DNA of 64,000 nucleotides, from NCBI GenBank assembly GCA_902517615.1, contig CABYCY010000003.1:55683-119682 (forward strand), given 5' to 3'. Source of the stretch: an uncultured Pelagibacteraceae bacterium. GTDB taxonomy: Bacteria; Pseudomonadota; Alphaproteobacteria; Pelagibacterales; Pelagibacteraceae. Positions 18,873 through 27,996 of this stretch are shown in pieces. The notes under the pieces are model-generated. The model saw nothing but the letters and a program-made list of their open reading frames with translations. It did no database searches and had not been told where the DNA came from. Positions within the stretch are counted from its first letter, which is position 1, and each line of letters starts with the position of its first letter. The translations under genes were made by a program, and so were the position numbers.

Positions 18873-19498
18873 TGTGCGGAAGGTACGTTGTTAAAAATCC
18901 TGTAACTAAAACAAGTAATTTAGTTAAATCTGCAATTCAAGTTGAAGATACAGAAAATTATAATGCACATCCTTATCAAAAACTTCCAGTGATCAAAAAA
19001 TACAAAAATGGAAACACACTTGAAAGTCTTCAATGGGGACTAGTTCCAAGTTGGGCAAAAAATAAAGATTTCAAAGCTTTAATCAATGCAAGGCTTGAAA
19101 CGATTGATGAAAAAATTTCTTTTAAAAAGTTGATTAAAAATAATCGATGTGTTGGTGTTGCAGATGGTTTTTATGAATGGAAAAGAGAAGCAAAAGAGAA
19201 AACACCTCATTATTTTGCAAGAAAAGATGCAAATACTATTTATTTTGCAGGAATTTATGAAGAGGACCAATTTTGTTTAATTACCGAAGAAGCAAAAAAT
19301 AACATTAAAGAAATACATAATCGTCAACCTGTAATCCTTAATCAAACTGATGTTAATCGTTATTTAAATATAGAGTTGCAAGGTTCAGCTTTTTTAAATG
19401 AAAGAAAGGTACCAGATCTCATTTTTCACAAAGTATCAAAAGATGTTAATAAACCAATGAATAATACCGCATCCTTGATTCAAAATATTTCTAGTTAA
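18872..19498 (+). CDS. SOS response-associated peptidase (SRAP/YedK)
   Basis: MCGRYV start (catalytic Cys2), WGLVPSWAK, NARLETI, FYEWKR. Confidence 0.92.
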   Translation: MCGRYVVKNPVTKTSNLVKSAIQVEDTENYNAHPYQKLPVIKKYKNGNTLESLQWGLVPSWAKNKDFKALINARLETIDEKISFKKLIKNNRCVGVADGFYEWKREAKEKTPHYFARKDANTIYFAGIYEEDQFCLITEEAKNNIKEIHNRQPVILNQTDVNRYLNIELQGSAFLNERKVPDLIFHKVSKDVNKPMNNTASLIQNISS

Positions 19499-19501
19499 AT
19501 A

Positions 19502-20911
19502 TTATTTTCTCTTATGCTTTCTAAATGAAAATTTTTTAGGTCTTTGTCTTTTTTTTAATTTTTTTCTACCCTTGAAATATGAATCCTTGTTATCTTCTTT
19601 GGTATTTTCATTAGATTTTTTATTTAAGTATTTTGGGTTGTTGCTATAACCAAATTTTTTTTTCTTATCTTTTAAACTTTTATTTTTTTTGTCGTATTTT
19701 TTAAAAAACTTCTTTTTTTCTTTGAAATTTCTATTTTGATTGTTTTTAATATTTCTCTTTTTTTTAAATGATTTTTTATTTGCCCTTTTTGTTTTGAAAC
19801 TTTTCTGCCTAATATCTTGAGAAGATTTAAAATTTGGATCAATTAGTTTTTGAATAGACCTCCACATATTTCGATCATTAGGAGTTAAAAAAGTTAATGC
19901 AGAGCCTTCTTTGCCAGCTCGACCTGTTCTTCCAACTCTATGCACATAATCTTCAGGTATTTGAGGTAAATCATAATTAATAACATGTTTAATTATAGGT
20001 ATATCCAACCCACGTGCCGCAACATCTGTTGCAATTAAAATCCGGCTATGTCCATTTCTAAAACCACTAATAACTCTATCTCTTTTACTTTGTCTTAGGT
20101 TGCCATGAATAGCATCTGCTTTATGACCATCATATTTTAAACGTTTTACAATTTTATCAGCACCATGTTTTGTTTTAACAAATACAAGGATTGATCCAGA
20201 TCTTTCAATAAGTTGATTAATAAGTTCGTGATATTTTTTATCTTGTGAAATTTCAAATGTTTCTTGTTTAATTTTATCAATTGGGGTTGATAGTGAACCT
20301 ACAGATATTCTCTCAGGTTTATTAAGATACTTGTGTGAAATTTTTAAAATATTATCAGGCAATGTTGCTGAGAATAATAATGTCTGGTGCTCACTTGGAA
20401 TAAACTTCAAAATTTTCTCTATTTGTGGGGTAAAACCCATATCAAGCATTCTATCAGTCTCATCAAGCACGAGATAATTCACTTTTAATAAATTTAAACT
20501 TTTTCTTTCCAAGTGATCATTAATTCTTCCTGGGGTGCCAATAATAATTCTAGCTCTTTTATTTAATTTTCTAAGTTGCTTTTGCATACTTTCACCACCA
20601 ATAAGTAGAGCATTACCTATTCCAATTTCTCTTACATTCAATGTAAGAACTGTTTGCATAACTTGCGTTGCAAGCTCACGTGTAGGACAAACTATTAAAG
20701 CCATTGCATGCTTATTTTTAATTAATTTATTAATCATTGGGATAGTAAATGCTAATGTCTTACCAGTTCCTGTTTGAGCTGTTCCAAGGATGTCTTTACC
20801 TGCTAAACTCATGGGTAACGATTGGCTTTGAATTGGAGTAGTTGTTGTAAAATCTGCTTGTTCTATTGATTTTTTGAGTTTATTTTCAATATTGAGTTCT
20901 GAAAAGTACAT
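19502..20911 (-). CDS. DEAD-box RNA helicase with long basic low-complexity C-tail
   Basis: AQTGTGKT, PTRELA, DETD, SAT, HRVGRTGRAG; K/N/R-rich tail from about 'FKSSQDIRQKSFKTKR'. Confidence 0.93.
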   Translation of the reverse strand: MYFSELNIENKLKKSIEQADFTTTTPIQSQSLPMSLAGKDILGTAQTGTGKTLAFTIPMINKLIKNKHAMALIVCPTRELATQVMQTVLTLNVREIGIGNALLIGGESMQKQLRKLNKRARIIIGTPGRINDHLERKSLNLLKVNYLVLDETDRMLDMGFTPQIEKILKFIPSEHQTLLFSATLPDNILKISHKYLNKPERISVGSLSTPIDKIKQETFEISQDKKYHELINQLIERSGSILVFVKTKHGADKIVKRLKYDGHKADAIHGNLRQSKRDRVISGFRNGHSRILIATDVAARGLDIPIIKHVINYDLPQIPEDYVHRVGRTGRAGKEGSALTFLTPNDRNMWRSIQKLIDPNFKSSQDIRQKSFKTKRANKKSFKKKRNIKNNQNRNFKEKKKFFKKYDKKNKSLKDKKKKFGYSNNPKYLNKKSNENTKEDNKDSYFKGRKKLKKRQRPKKFSFRKHKRK

Positions 20912-21067
20912 AGAGTAAGGAAAGTAATAAATAATAAATATTACTTGGATGCTTATATCTTTTTTTAAAAATAGCAAGAATACTTAAGATTTTGAGTAAT
21001 TAGACTCTTTTTAATCAATTTGATAAGTAAATAGTTATTTAAAATATTAAGAAATTATAAAATTTAA

Positions 21068-21517
21068 ATGTTGAAAATTTACTTAGCCGGAGAAATCCAC
21101 ACAAATTGGAGAGAAGAAATTATTGAGCTTTCAAAGCAAGAAAAATTAAATGTGACTTTTACTTCTCCAGTTACGGACCATGAATCTTCTGATAATTGTG
21201 GGGTAGAAATTTTAGGAGAAGAAGATAAAAATTTTTGGAAAGATCACAAGGGAGCTAATATTAATTCGATCCGAACAAAGAAATTTATTAAAGATAGTGA
21301 CGTAATTATTGTAAAATTTGGAGAAAAATTTAAACAGTGGAACGCTGCTTTTGATGCAGGATACGCTTCAGCATTAAATAAATCAATAATAATTATTCAT
21401 AATGAAGACCATCAACATGCTTTAAAAGAAATTGATGCTGCTGCTGCTGCAGTAGCAGTAGATCATAAACAAGCGGTCCGTATTTTAAAATATATATTGC
21501 AAGGAACACTTAAATAA
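21068..21517 (+). CDS. YtoQ family protein
   Basis: YLAGEIHTNWREEI...FTSPVTDHESSDNCG...KFGEKFKQWNAAFDAGYA. Confidence 0.85.
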   Translation: MLKIYLAGEIHTNWREEIIELSKQEKLNVTFTSPVTDHESSDNCGVEILGEEDKNFWKDHKGANINSIRTKKFIKDSDVIIVKFGEKFKQWNAAFDAGYASALNKSIIIIHNEDHQHALKEIDAAAAAVAVDHKQAVRILKYILQGTLK

Positions 21518-21522
21518 AAAAA

Positions 21523-22635
21523 ATGCTTTCATATATAATTCCGTTTTTAATTTTAATTTTGGTTGTCGTATTTATCCATGAATACGGACATTATTATTTT
21601 GCAAGGAAATATGGTGTTGGCGTAACTGACTTCTCAATTGGCTTTGGTAAAGAATTATTTGGTTGGAATGACAAACATGGGACGCGATGGAAAATTTGTG
21701 CTATTCCACTTGGGGGATACGTTAAATTTTTTGGTGATAGAAACGTTTATTCTCAATCGGATCATCATGAATTATTAGAAAAGTACAATCAAGAAGAAAG
21801 AGAGAAATTATTTATCTTAAAACCCTTGTATCAAAGAGTATTAATAGTATTTGGTGGACCTTTAGCTAATTTTTTATTAGCTTTAGTTATCTTTTTTTCA
21901 ATATATACTTTTATAGGTAAGGATTTTACCCCAGCTGTAATTAATGAAGTTCAAAAAAATAGTCCTGCAATGGTTGGTGGACTTAAAAATCAAGATATTA
22001 TTTTAGAAATAGATGGGAATGAAGTTAAAAGTATTATGGAAGTTTCCAAATTTATAACAATGTCTACTGGTGATTTTATAGATTTCAAAGTTAAGCGTTC
22101 ATATGATGAATTAATTTTAAAAGTAAAGCCCAATATTGTTGAAGGTGATGACGGTTTAGGAAATAAAATTAATAAAAGAATGGTTGGCATTAAACTTGGT
22201 GCCTATAATAATAAAGTAAATCATGTTAAATTAGGTCCTGCTCAAGCTTTATATCACGCAGGATATGAAGTTTATTTTGTAAGCGTTTCTTCACTAAAAT
22301 ATATCGGTGGAATGATTTTAGGAAAAGCAGATACTTCTCAATTAGGTGGACCAATTAGAATTGCTAAAATTTCAGGTCAAGTTGCAACATTTGGAGTATT
22401 AGCATTTATTAGTATGATGGCTTACATTTCAATAAGCCTAGGACTTATAAATTTGTTTCCAATACCCATGTTAGATGGCGGACATCTTATGTTTTATGCA
22501 TTTGAAAAAGTTTTAGGTCGGCCACTATCTCAAAAAACTCAAGAAGGATTTTTTCGAATCGGGTTGTTTTTATTAATATCGTTGATGTTTTTCACCACAT
22601 TTAATGATCTAAAAGACCTAGGTTTATTTAGATAA
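21523..22635 (+). CDS. rseP: site-2 zinc metalloprotease (RseP family)
   Basis: HEYGHYYFARKYGV, PDZ-like region, NLFPIPMLDGG. Confidence 0.92.
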   Translation: MLSYIIPFLILILVVVFIHEYGHYYFARKYGVGVTDFSIGFGKELFGWNDKHGTRWKICAIPLGGYVKFFGDRNVYSQSDHHELLEKYNQEEREKLFILKPLYQRVLIVFGGPLANFLLALVIFFSIYTFIGKDFTPAVINEVQKNSPAMVGGLKNQDIILEIDGNEVKSIMEVSKFITMSTGDFIDFKVKRSYDELILKVKPNIVEGDDGLGNKINKRMVGIKLGAYNNKVNHVKLGPAQALYHAGYEVYFVSVSSLKYIGGMILGKADTSQLGGPIRIAKISGQVATFGVLAFISMMAYISISLGLINLFPIPMLDGGHLMFYAFEKVLGRPLSQKTQEGFFRIGLFLLISLMFFTTFNDLKDLGLFR

Positions 22636-22793
22636 TTTACATTTAAAATAAGCTAAAAAAGTAAGAAAAATTAGGGTTTATTTAATATTTTAACAATATA
22701 TTGTATCTCAAAAATATTTAGGCACTAAAAAAAAGCTTGATTTATCAACGTTTATGGCAAGTATAATTATTAATCAACAAAACCGGAGCTAAA

Positions 22794-23069
22794 ATGAACA
22801 AAAAACAACTAGTAGCAAAGCTTTCTGGCTCATTAAATTTGAGTAAAGCAGATGCTGAGCGAACTTTTGACACAATTACCAACACTATTTTAGATAGTCT
22901 TAAAAGTGATGAGCCAGTAAAAATTGCTGGATTTGGCACCTATAAGGTTGCTAAGAGAAAAGCTAGAGTTGGAAGAAATCCGAGAACTGGTGAACAGATT
23001 CAAATAGCTGCTTCTCAGAAGGTCAAATTCTTACCAGCAAAAGCTTTAAAAGAAGTATTCAATAAATAA
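22794..23069 (+). CDS. hup: HU-type DNA-binding protein
   Basis: MNKKQLVAKLSGSLNLSKADAE...GFGTYKVAKRKARVGRNPRTGEQIQIAASQKVKFLPAKALKE. Confidence 0.95.
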   Translation: MNKKQLVAKLSGSLNLSKADAERTFDTITNTILDSLKSDEPVKIAGFGTYKVAKRKARVGRNPRTGEQIQIAASQKVKFLPAKALKEVFNK

Positions 23070-23077
23070 TATTTTTT

Positions 23078-23117
23078 AACAGCCCTAACGATTTGAAAAA
23101 ACTCGTTTAGGGCTGTT
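23078..23117 (+). terminator. hairpin terminator after HU gene
   Basis: AACAGCCCTAA..//..TTAGGGCTGTT long near-perfect stem just after the HU stop codon. Confidence 0.65.
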
Positions 23118-23121
23118 ACTA

Positions 23122-23138
23122 TATGCAAATATTGCATA
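23122..23138. promoter_or_regulatory. candidate operator: perfect inverted repeat TATGCAA-ata-TTGCATA upstream of amt 1
   Basis: 7-bp perfect arms, 3-nt spacer; 76 bp before the amt start codon. Confidence 0.4.
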
Positions 23139-23213
23139 GCCAATTTTACTAATCAGCGTTAGTTTTTAAATTTAATAAATTTATAAGTCACTATTTTAAC
23201 AAGTGGAGGACTA

Positions 23214-24515
23214 ATGAGTAAAATAATAAAAAAAATATCAGCACCGCTTCTTAGTTTAATATTTTTATTAAACATGAGCAGTGCAGGTATGGCAGAGACA
23301 ACAGTCTCTGGAGAAGTTCAAGCGATATTTAATTCGCTTCTATTTTTAATTTGTGGTTTCCTTGTCATGTTCATGGCGGCTGGTTTTGCAATGCTAGAAT
23401 CTGGTATGGTAACTTCAAAAAGTGTATCAGTAATTTGTGCTAAAAATATAGGTCTATATTCAATTGCAGGAATTATGTTTTGGCTATTTGGCTATAATTT
23501 AGCTTACGGAATTCCTGAAGGAGGATATATTGGAACATTTACGCCTTGGTCAGATGCAAGTGCAGTTGACACAGGTTATGCAGATGGTTCGGACTGGTTC
23601 TTCCAAATGGTATTCTGTGCAACAACAGTTTCAATTTGTTCAGGTGCTATGGCTGAAAGAATTAAGCTATGGCCGTTTTTCTTATTTGCAGCTATTTTAG
23701 CTGGACTAATTTATCCAATCGTGATGGGTTGGCAATGGGGAGGAGGCTGGTTAGCAGAATTAGGCTTCTCTGATTTTGCTGGTTCAACATTAGTGCACTC
23801 AACAGGTGGTGCAGCTGCTTTAGCAGGTATCATGTTGCTTGGTGCTAGATATGGAAGATTTGATAGCAAAGGTGAAGCAAAAGCAATTAAACCTTTTGCA
23901 GCTTCATCAATTCCATTAGTAACTGTTGGAGTATTTATTTTATGGCTAGGTTGGTTTGGATTCAACGGAGGATCTCAACTAGCAATTGGAACTTTTGATG
24001 ATGCAGTTGCTGTATCAGCAATATTTATTAATACGAATCTTGCTGCTTGTGGTGGTGTTATGGCTGCTGCAATAATTACAAGATTAATGTTTGGTAAAAC
24101 AGATGTAATTCAAATGTTAAACGGAGCAATTGGTGGTCTTGTAGCTATAACGGCTGAACCACTAGCGCCATCACCTTTAGCAGCTATTTTAATTGGAGCT
24201 GTAGGAGGATTGATTGTAGTATTTGGAACTAAATTATTATTCAGTTTCAAACTTGACGATGTTGTTGGTGCAATCCCAGCTCACATGTTTGCTGGTATTT
24301 GGGGAACTTTAGCAGTACCAATTACAAACGCTGATGCATCGTTTAGTGCACAATTAATTGGTGTACTATCAATTAACATTTTTGTATTTGCTGTGTCTTA
24401 TATAGTCTGGTCAATAATGAAAGCTACGTTTGGAATTAGATTAAGTAAAGAAGCTGAAACCAAAGGTACTGACGTTACAGAAACAGGTGTAATAGCATAT
24501 GCAATACGTGACTAA
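23214..24515 (+). CDS. amt: ammonium transporter (paralog 1)
   Basis: Signal peptide then AAGFAMLESGMVTSKS, NGGSQLAIGTFDD, DDVVGAIPAHMFAGIWGTLAVP. Confidence 0.96.
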   Translation: MSKIIKKISAPLLSLIFLLNMSSAGMAETTVSGEVQAIFNSLLFLICGFLVMFMAAGFAMLESGMVTSKSVSVICAKNIGLYSIAGIMFWLFGYNLAYGIPEGGYIGTFTPWSDASAVDTGYADGSDWFFQMVFCATTVSICSGAMAERIKLWPFFLFAAILAGLIYPIVMGWQWGGGWLAELGFSDFAGSTLVHSTGGAAALAGIMLLGARYGRFDSKGEAKAIKPFAASSIPLVTVGVFILWLGWFGFNGGSQLAIGTFDDAVAVSAIFINTNLAACGGVMAAAIITRLMFGKTDVIQMLNGAIGGLVAITAEPLAPSPLAAILIGAVGGLIVVFGTKLLFSFKLDDVVGAIPAHMFAGIWGTLAVPITNADASFSAQLIGVLSINIFVFAVSYIVWSIMKATFGIRLSKEAETKGTDVTETGVIAYAIRD

Positions 24516-24536
24516 TTGCATACAATAATGCAATAT

Positions 24537-24581
24537 AGAGGCTCTTCGATCTCCATGTCGTTATCTCATTGAAGAGCCTCT
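24537..24581 (+). terminator. large hairpin after amt 1
   Basis: AGAGGCTCTTC / GAAGAGCCTCT perfect 11-bp arms, 23-nt loop; not followed by a clear T-run. Confidence 0.6.
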
Positions 24582-24626
24582 AAATATTAAAGAATTAACT
24601 ATAATCTCTCTCTAGTTAGTTAACTA

Positions 24627-24648
24627 AAGGCCTCAGAAATGGGGCCTT
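24627..24648. other. short hairpin AAGGCC/GGCCTT in the amt1-amt2 intergenic region
   Basis: 6-bp perfect inverted repeat. Confidence 0.4.
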
Positions 24649-24749
24649 CATATTTTTACACATGCTTAAATAGCATAACACTCTTGTCCTATGAGCAATT
24701 CTTTATTTTAAAAAATTTTATACAAAACGCTAAATAATAAGGAGAGATA

Positions 24750-26042
24750 ATGACACATATTTTAAAAACATTTATCTTAAGTTTAGTAACATTATTAAGC
24801 TTAACTAACTTTGCTTCAGCAGAAACAACAATGTCAGCTGAAGGACAATATATTTTTAATTCACTTGGATTTTATTTAGGTGGTGTATTAGTAGCATTTA
24901 TGGCCGCAGGTTTCTGTATGCTTGAAAGTGGACTAGTAACTACAAAAAGTGTATCAACAATTGCTGCCAAAAATATTGGAAAATTTGCAATTTGTTCATT
25001 AATTTTTTTTCTATGTGGATATAATTTAGCTTACGGTATTCCCGAAGGAGGTTTTATAGGATCTTTCTCAATGTGGAGTGATTCTTCAGAATTAGCAACT
25101 GGTTACTCAGATTATTCAGATTGGTTTTTTCAAACTATGTTTGTTTGTGCAACTGCATCTATAGTTTCAGGAGCTGTAGCTGAAAGAATAAAAATTTGGC
25201 CATTTTTTATATTTGCAGCAGTAATGGCTGGAGCAATATATCCAATTTCAATGGGATGGCAGTGGGGTGGAGGTTGGCTAGCAACTTCTGGCTTTTCTGA
25301 CTTTGCTGGTTCAACATTAGTTCATGCTTGTGGTGGAGCAGCGGCGTTAGCAGGAGTAATTGTATTAGGGGCAAGAGAAGGAAGATTTTCAAAATCAGGT
25401 GAAACTAAATCTTTAGTACCATTCGCTGCATCTTCAATTCCGCTGGTAACACTTGGAACATTTTTACTTTGGTTTGGTTGGTTTGGCTTTAATGGTTTTA
25501 GTCAATTAGCAATGGGAACTTTTGATGATGTAAATGCAATTAGTAAAATTGCAGTCAATACTCATTTAGCTGGCGCTGCAGGAACAGTTGCAGTTGCCGT
25601 TATAACAAGATTGCTTGGTGGTAAAACTGATATCATAATGATGCTTAATGGTGCTTTAGCAGGATTAGTTGCTATTACAGCTGAACCTCTAACACCAAGT
25701 CCTTTATTAGCTATTGTAATTGGAGCCATTGGATCATTAATTATGTACTTTGGTACAAAATTTTTAGAAAGTAAAAAAATTGATGATGTGGTGGGTGCAA
25801 TACCTGTTCATATGTTTGCTGGTATCTTCGGAACTCTTATTGTTCCTATAAGCAACCCAGACACAAACTTTGGAACTCAGTTAACAGGCGTTATATCAGT
25901 ATGTTTGTTTAGCTTTATACTTTCATACATAACTTTCAGAGTTCTTAAACAAACTATAGGTCTTAGAATTAGTGCCCAAGCTGAAAAACTCGGAACTGAT
26001 GTTGCTGAAGTTGGTGTAAAAGCTTATGCAATAAGAGACTAA
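24750..26042 (+). CDS. amt: ammonium transporter (paralog 2)
   Basis: AAGFCMLESGLVTTKS, FDDVNAISKIAVNTHLAGAAG, DDVVGAIPVHMFAGIFGTL. Confidence 0.96.
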   Translation: MTHILKTFILSLVTLLSLTNFASAETTMSAEGQYIFNSLGFYLGGVLVAFMAAGFCMLESGLVTTKSVSTIAAKNIGKFAICSLIFFLCGYNLAYGIPEGGFIGSFSMWSDSSELATGYSDYSDWFFQTMFVCATASIVSGAVAERIKIWPFFIFAAVMAGAIYPISMGWQWGGGWLATSGFSDFAGSTLVHACGGAAALAGVIVLGAREGRFSKSGETKSLVPFAASSIPLVTLGTFLLWFGWFGFNGFSQLAMGTFDDVNAISKIAVNTHLAGAAGTVAVAVITRLLGGKTDIIMMLNGALAGLVAITAEPLTPSPLLAIVIGAIGSLIMYFGTKFLESKKIDDVVGAIPVHMFAGIFGTLIVPISNPDTNFGTQLTGVISVCLFSFILSYITFRVLKQTIGLRISAQAEKLGTDVAEVGVKAYAIRD

Positions 26043-26064
26043 AAATATCTATATATAAAATCAG

Positions 26065-26096
26065 AAGGCTCCTTAGTATTAAGGGGCCTTTTTTTT
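26065..26096 (+). terminator. rho-independent terminator after amt 2
   Basis: AAGGCTCCTTA-gta-TTAAGGGGCCTT stem followed by TTTTTT. Confidence 0.85.
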
Positions 26097-26568
26097 ATTT
26101 ATTAGTAATATTTTTTAATGTTTCTAAAACTTCTTTAGCGTGATCTTTAACTTTAACGTTATTCCAAACTTTCAAAATTTTACCTTTTTTATCAATTAAA
26201 TAAGTTGTTCTAATTATTCCCATAAACTCACGCCCCATAAATTTTTTCTTACCCCAAACTTTATATTTTTTTAAAACTTTAAGATCTTCATCTGCTAGCA
26301 GGTCAAATTTAATTTTATATTTATGTTTAAATTTATCATGGCTTTTTAAATCATCTTTTGAAATACCAAAGACTTCACAATCTAATTTTTTAAACTTTGA
26401 GAGAAGTTTGTTAAAATCATTTGTTTCAATAGTACATCCCGGTGTGTCGTCCTTTGGATAAAAATATAAAACTACAAATTTTCCAATAGAATCTTTCAAA
26501 GAATATTTATTTTTGGATGTTGAGCTAGCTACAAAACTTGGTGCTTTAGAGTTAATTTTTAAAGTCAT
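26095..26568 (-). CDS. bcp: thioredoxin-dependent peroxiredoxin (BCP family)
   Basis: VVLYFYPKDDTPGCTIETNDF. Confidence 0.93.
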   Translation of the reverse strand: MTLKINSKAPSFVASSTSKNKYSLKDSIGKFVVLYFYPKDDTPGCTIETNDFNKLLSKFKKLDCEVFGISKDDLKSHDKFKHKYKIKFDLLADEDLKVLKKYKVWGKKKFMGREFMGIIRTTYLIDKKGKILKVWNNVKVKDHAKEVLETLKNITNK

Positions 26569-27593
26569 AATTTATTTTCTTTCCATAATTTTTCATAATT
26601 TATCAAAGGAGATAAACCATATATTGAATTTATATTAGTGAAATGTACTGCTAGAGCAGGTATTGGGCTAATACATAATTCTTTTTTATATATATCATGA
26701 AAAGGTTTTTCAAAAGGATAATGTTCATATTCACAAGCACTAACAAATTTGTTGAAATGCTTTTTAATTATTTTTTTACTTGTTAAAAAAGTACACAATG
26801 TTTCATTTATGGTACGCCAATGATGATTATGTCCAAGCATAATGTTAGAATTTTCTAGTTTATTATATAGGTAAGGATAGTCTGCGGGACACATTATTAA
26901 CTCCTTTCCTAGTTGAGTGGAAATTCTTTCATAGGCAAGTATCATTTCCTCAAGTGCATCAATTTTATGTATATAGTCATCTTCAACAAAATAAACTAGA
27001 TCCTCACAATTTTTTCCTATATTGAGTGATTGATTTATATTGGACATATTTGAAATTTGATTATCTGTAACTCTTTTTCCTTCTTGATTTATTTTTTTAA
27101 TCTTTTTTTTATAAAAGTTGATATCTAAATTTTTAATTTCACTTTTAAAAAATTGATTTTTTAAAAGTTTTTTAAACTTTTCAATTACATTTTTTTTAGA
27201 ATTATGATCAATAATAATTAATTTAATTTTAATTTTTTTTAACTTGTCTTTACTGTGATTTATAGACTTAATAATTGAATTTAATGTCTTTAATGAATAA
27301 TCTTTTTTTGGTGATTTAAAAATTCTTTTTTTGGATTGTGTTAACATGTTTACTGAAGCACAAGTTCTAATAATAATATCTAAAGATTTAACTGGTCTTG
27401 TTATTTTTATTCTACCCATTGGCAAAACAATTGACTCGAAACCTATATTAGATAAGTTTTTTGAACCTTTTTTGTTCATTACAGGTAAACTTAGATCACC
27501 TTGGTCAATAATTTCAAAACCAAACAATCTACACAGTTTAACAAAAAGTTTTTTAAAAAAGTTAAATTTAGATCTTTTATTTTGAACTTTCAT
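26565..27593 (-). CDS. glycosyltransferase-like (GT-A) protein, unknown specificity
   Basis: 'DLVYFVEDDYIHKIDALEEMI' acidic motif; 'MCPADYPYLY', 'HHWRTINETLCTF'. Confidence 0.5.
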   Translation of the reverse strand: MKVQNKRSKFNFFKKLFVKLCRLFGFEIIDQGDLSLPVMNKKGSKNLSNIGFESIVLPMGRIKITRPVKSLDIIIRTCASVNMLTQSKKRIFKSPKKDYSLKTLNSIIKSINHSKDKLKKIKIKLIIIDHNSKKNVIEKFKKLLKNQFFKSEIKNLDINFYKKKIKKINQEGKRVTDNQISNMSNINQSLNIGKNCEDLVYFVEDDYIHKIDALEEMILAYERISTQLGKELIMCPADYPYLYNKLENSNIMLGHNHHWRTINETLCTFLTSKKIIKKHFNKFVSACEYEHYPFEKPFHDIYKKELCISPIPALAVHFTNINSIYGLSPLINYEKLWKENKL

Positions 27594-27612
27594 AAGTTAG
27601 AAATAATTAATT

Positions 27613-27996
27613 ATGACAGTTAAATCAATTCAATCTTTAGTTAGTGATGCTATGAATCAAATTAAAACTATAACTTCTGATGATGCTTTTCAAATGGTAG
27701 AGAATAATAGTTGTAATTTTATTGATATTAGAGAAATAAATGAGTTGGAAAAAACAGGGAGAGTTAAGGGAGCAAGTCATATTCCAAGAGGCATGCTTGA
27801 AATTTTTTTAGACCCTAATAGTTCATTGTTTAAAAATGGCCAACTAGATCAAAATAAAGAATTTGTATTATTTTGTGCTGGAGGCGTTAGATCTGCCTTA
27901 GCTGTAAAAACATTAAAAGATATGGGATATCAAAAAATTTCTCATGTAGATGGTGGTTTTGCTTCAATCAGCAATAGTAGTTTCAAAATAGTTTAA
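27613..27996 (+). CDS. rhodanese-like domain protein
   Basis: FIDIREINELEKTGRVKGASHIPRG...VLFCAGGVRSALA. Confidence 0.9.
   Translation: MTVKSIQSLVSDAMNQIKTITSDDAFQMVENNSCNFIDIREINELEKTGRVKGASHIPRGMLEIFLDPNSSLFKNGQLDQNKEFVLFCAGGVRSALAVKTLKDMGYQKISHVDGGFASISNSSFKIV

Noticed and set aside
21435-21461. GCT/GCAGTA triplet repeat-like stretch
   Set aside because: Encodes the short Ala/Val run AAAAVAVD in the YtoQ protein; too short to be a meaningful microsatellite
22693-22704. ACAATATATTGT palindrome upstream of HU
   Set aside because: AT-rich short palindrome, likely chance
22745-22939. 64-aa minus-strand ORF
   Set aside because: Antisense to the HU gene start; no supporting features
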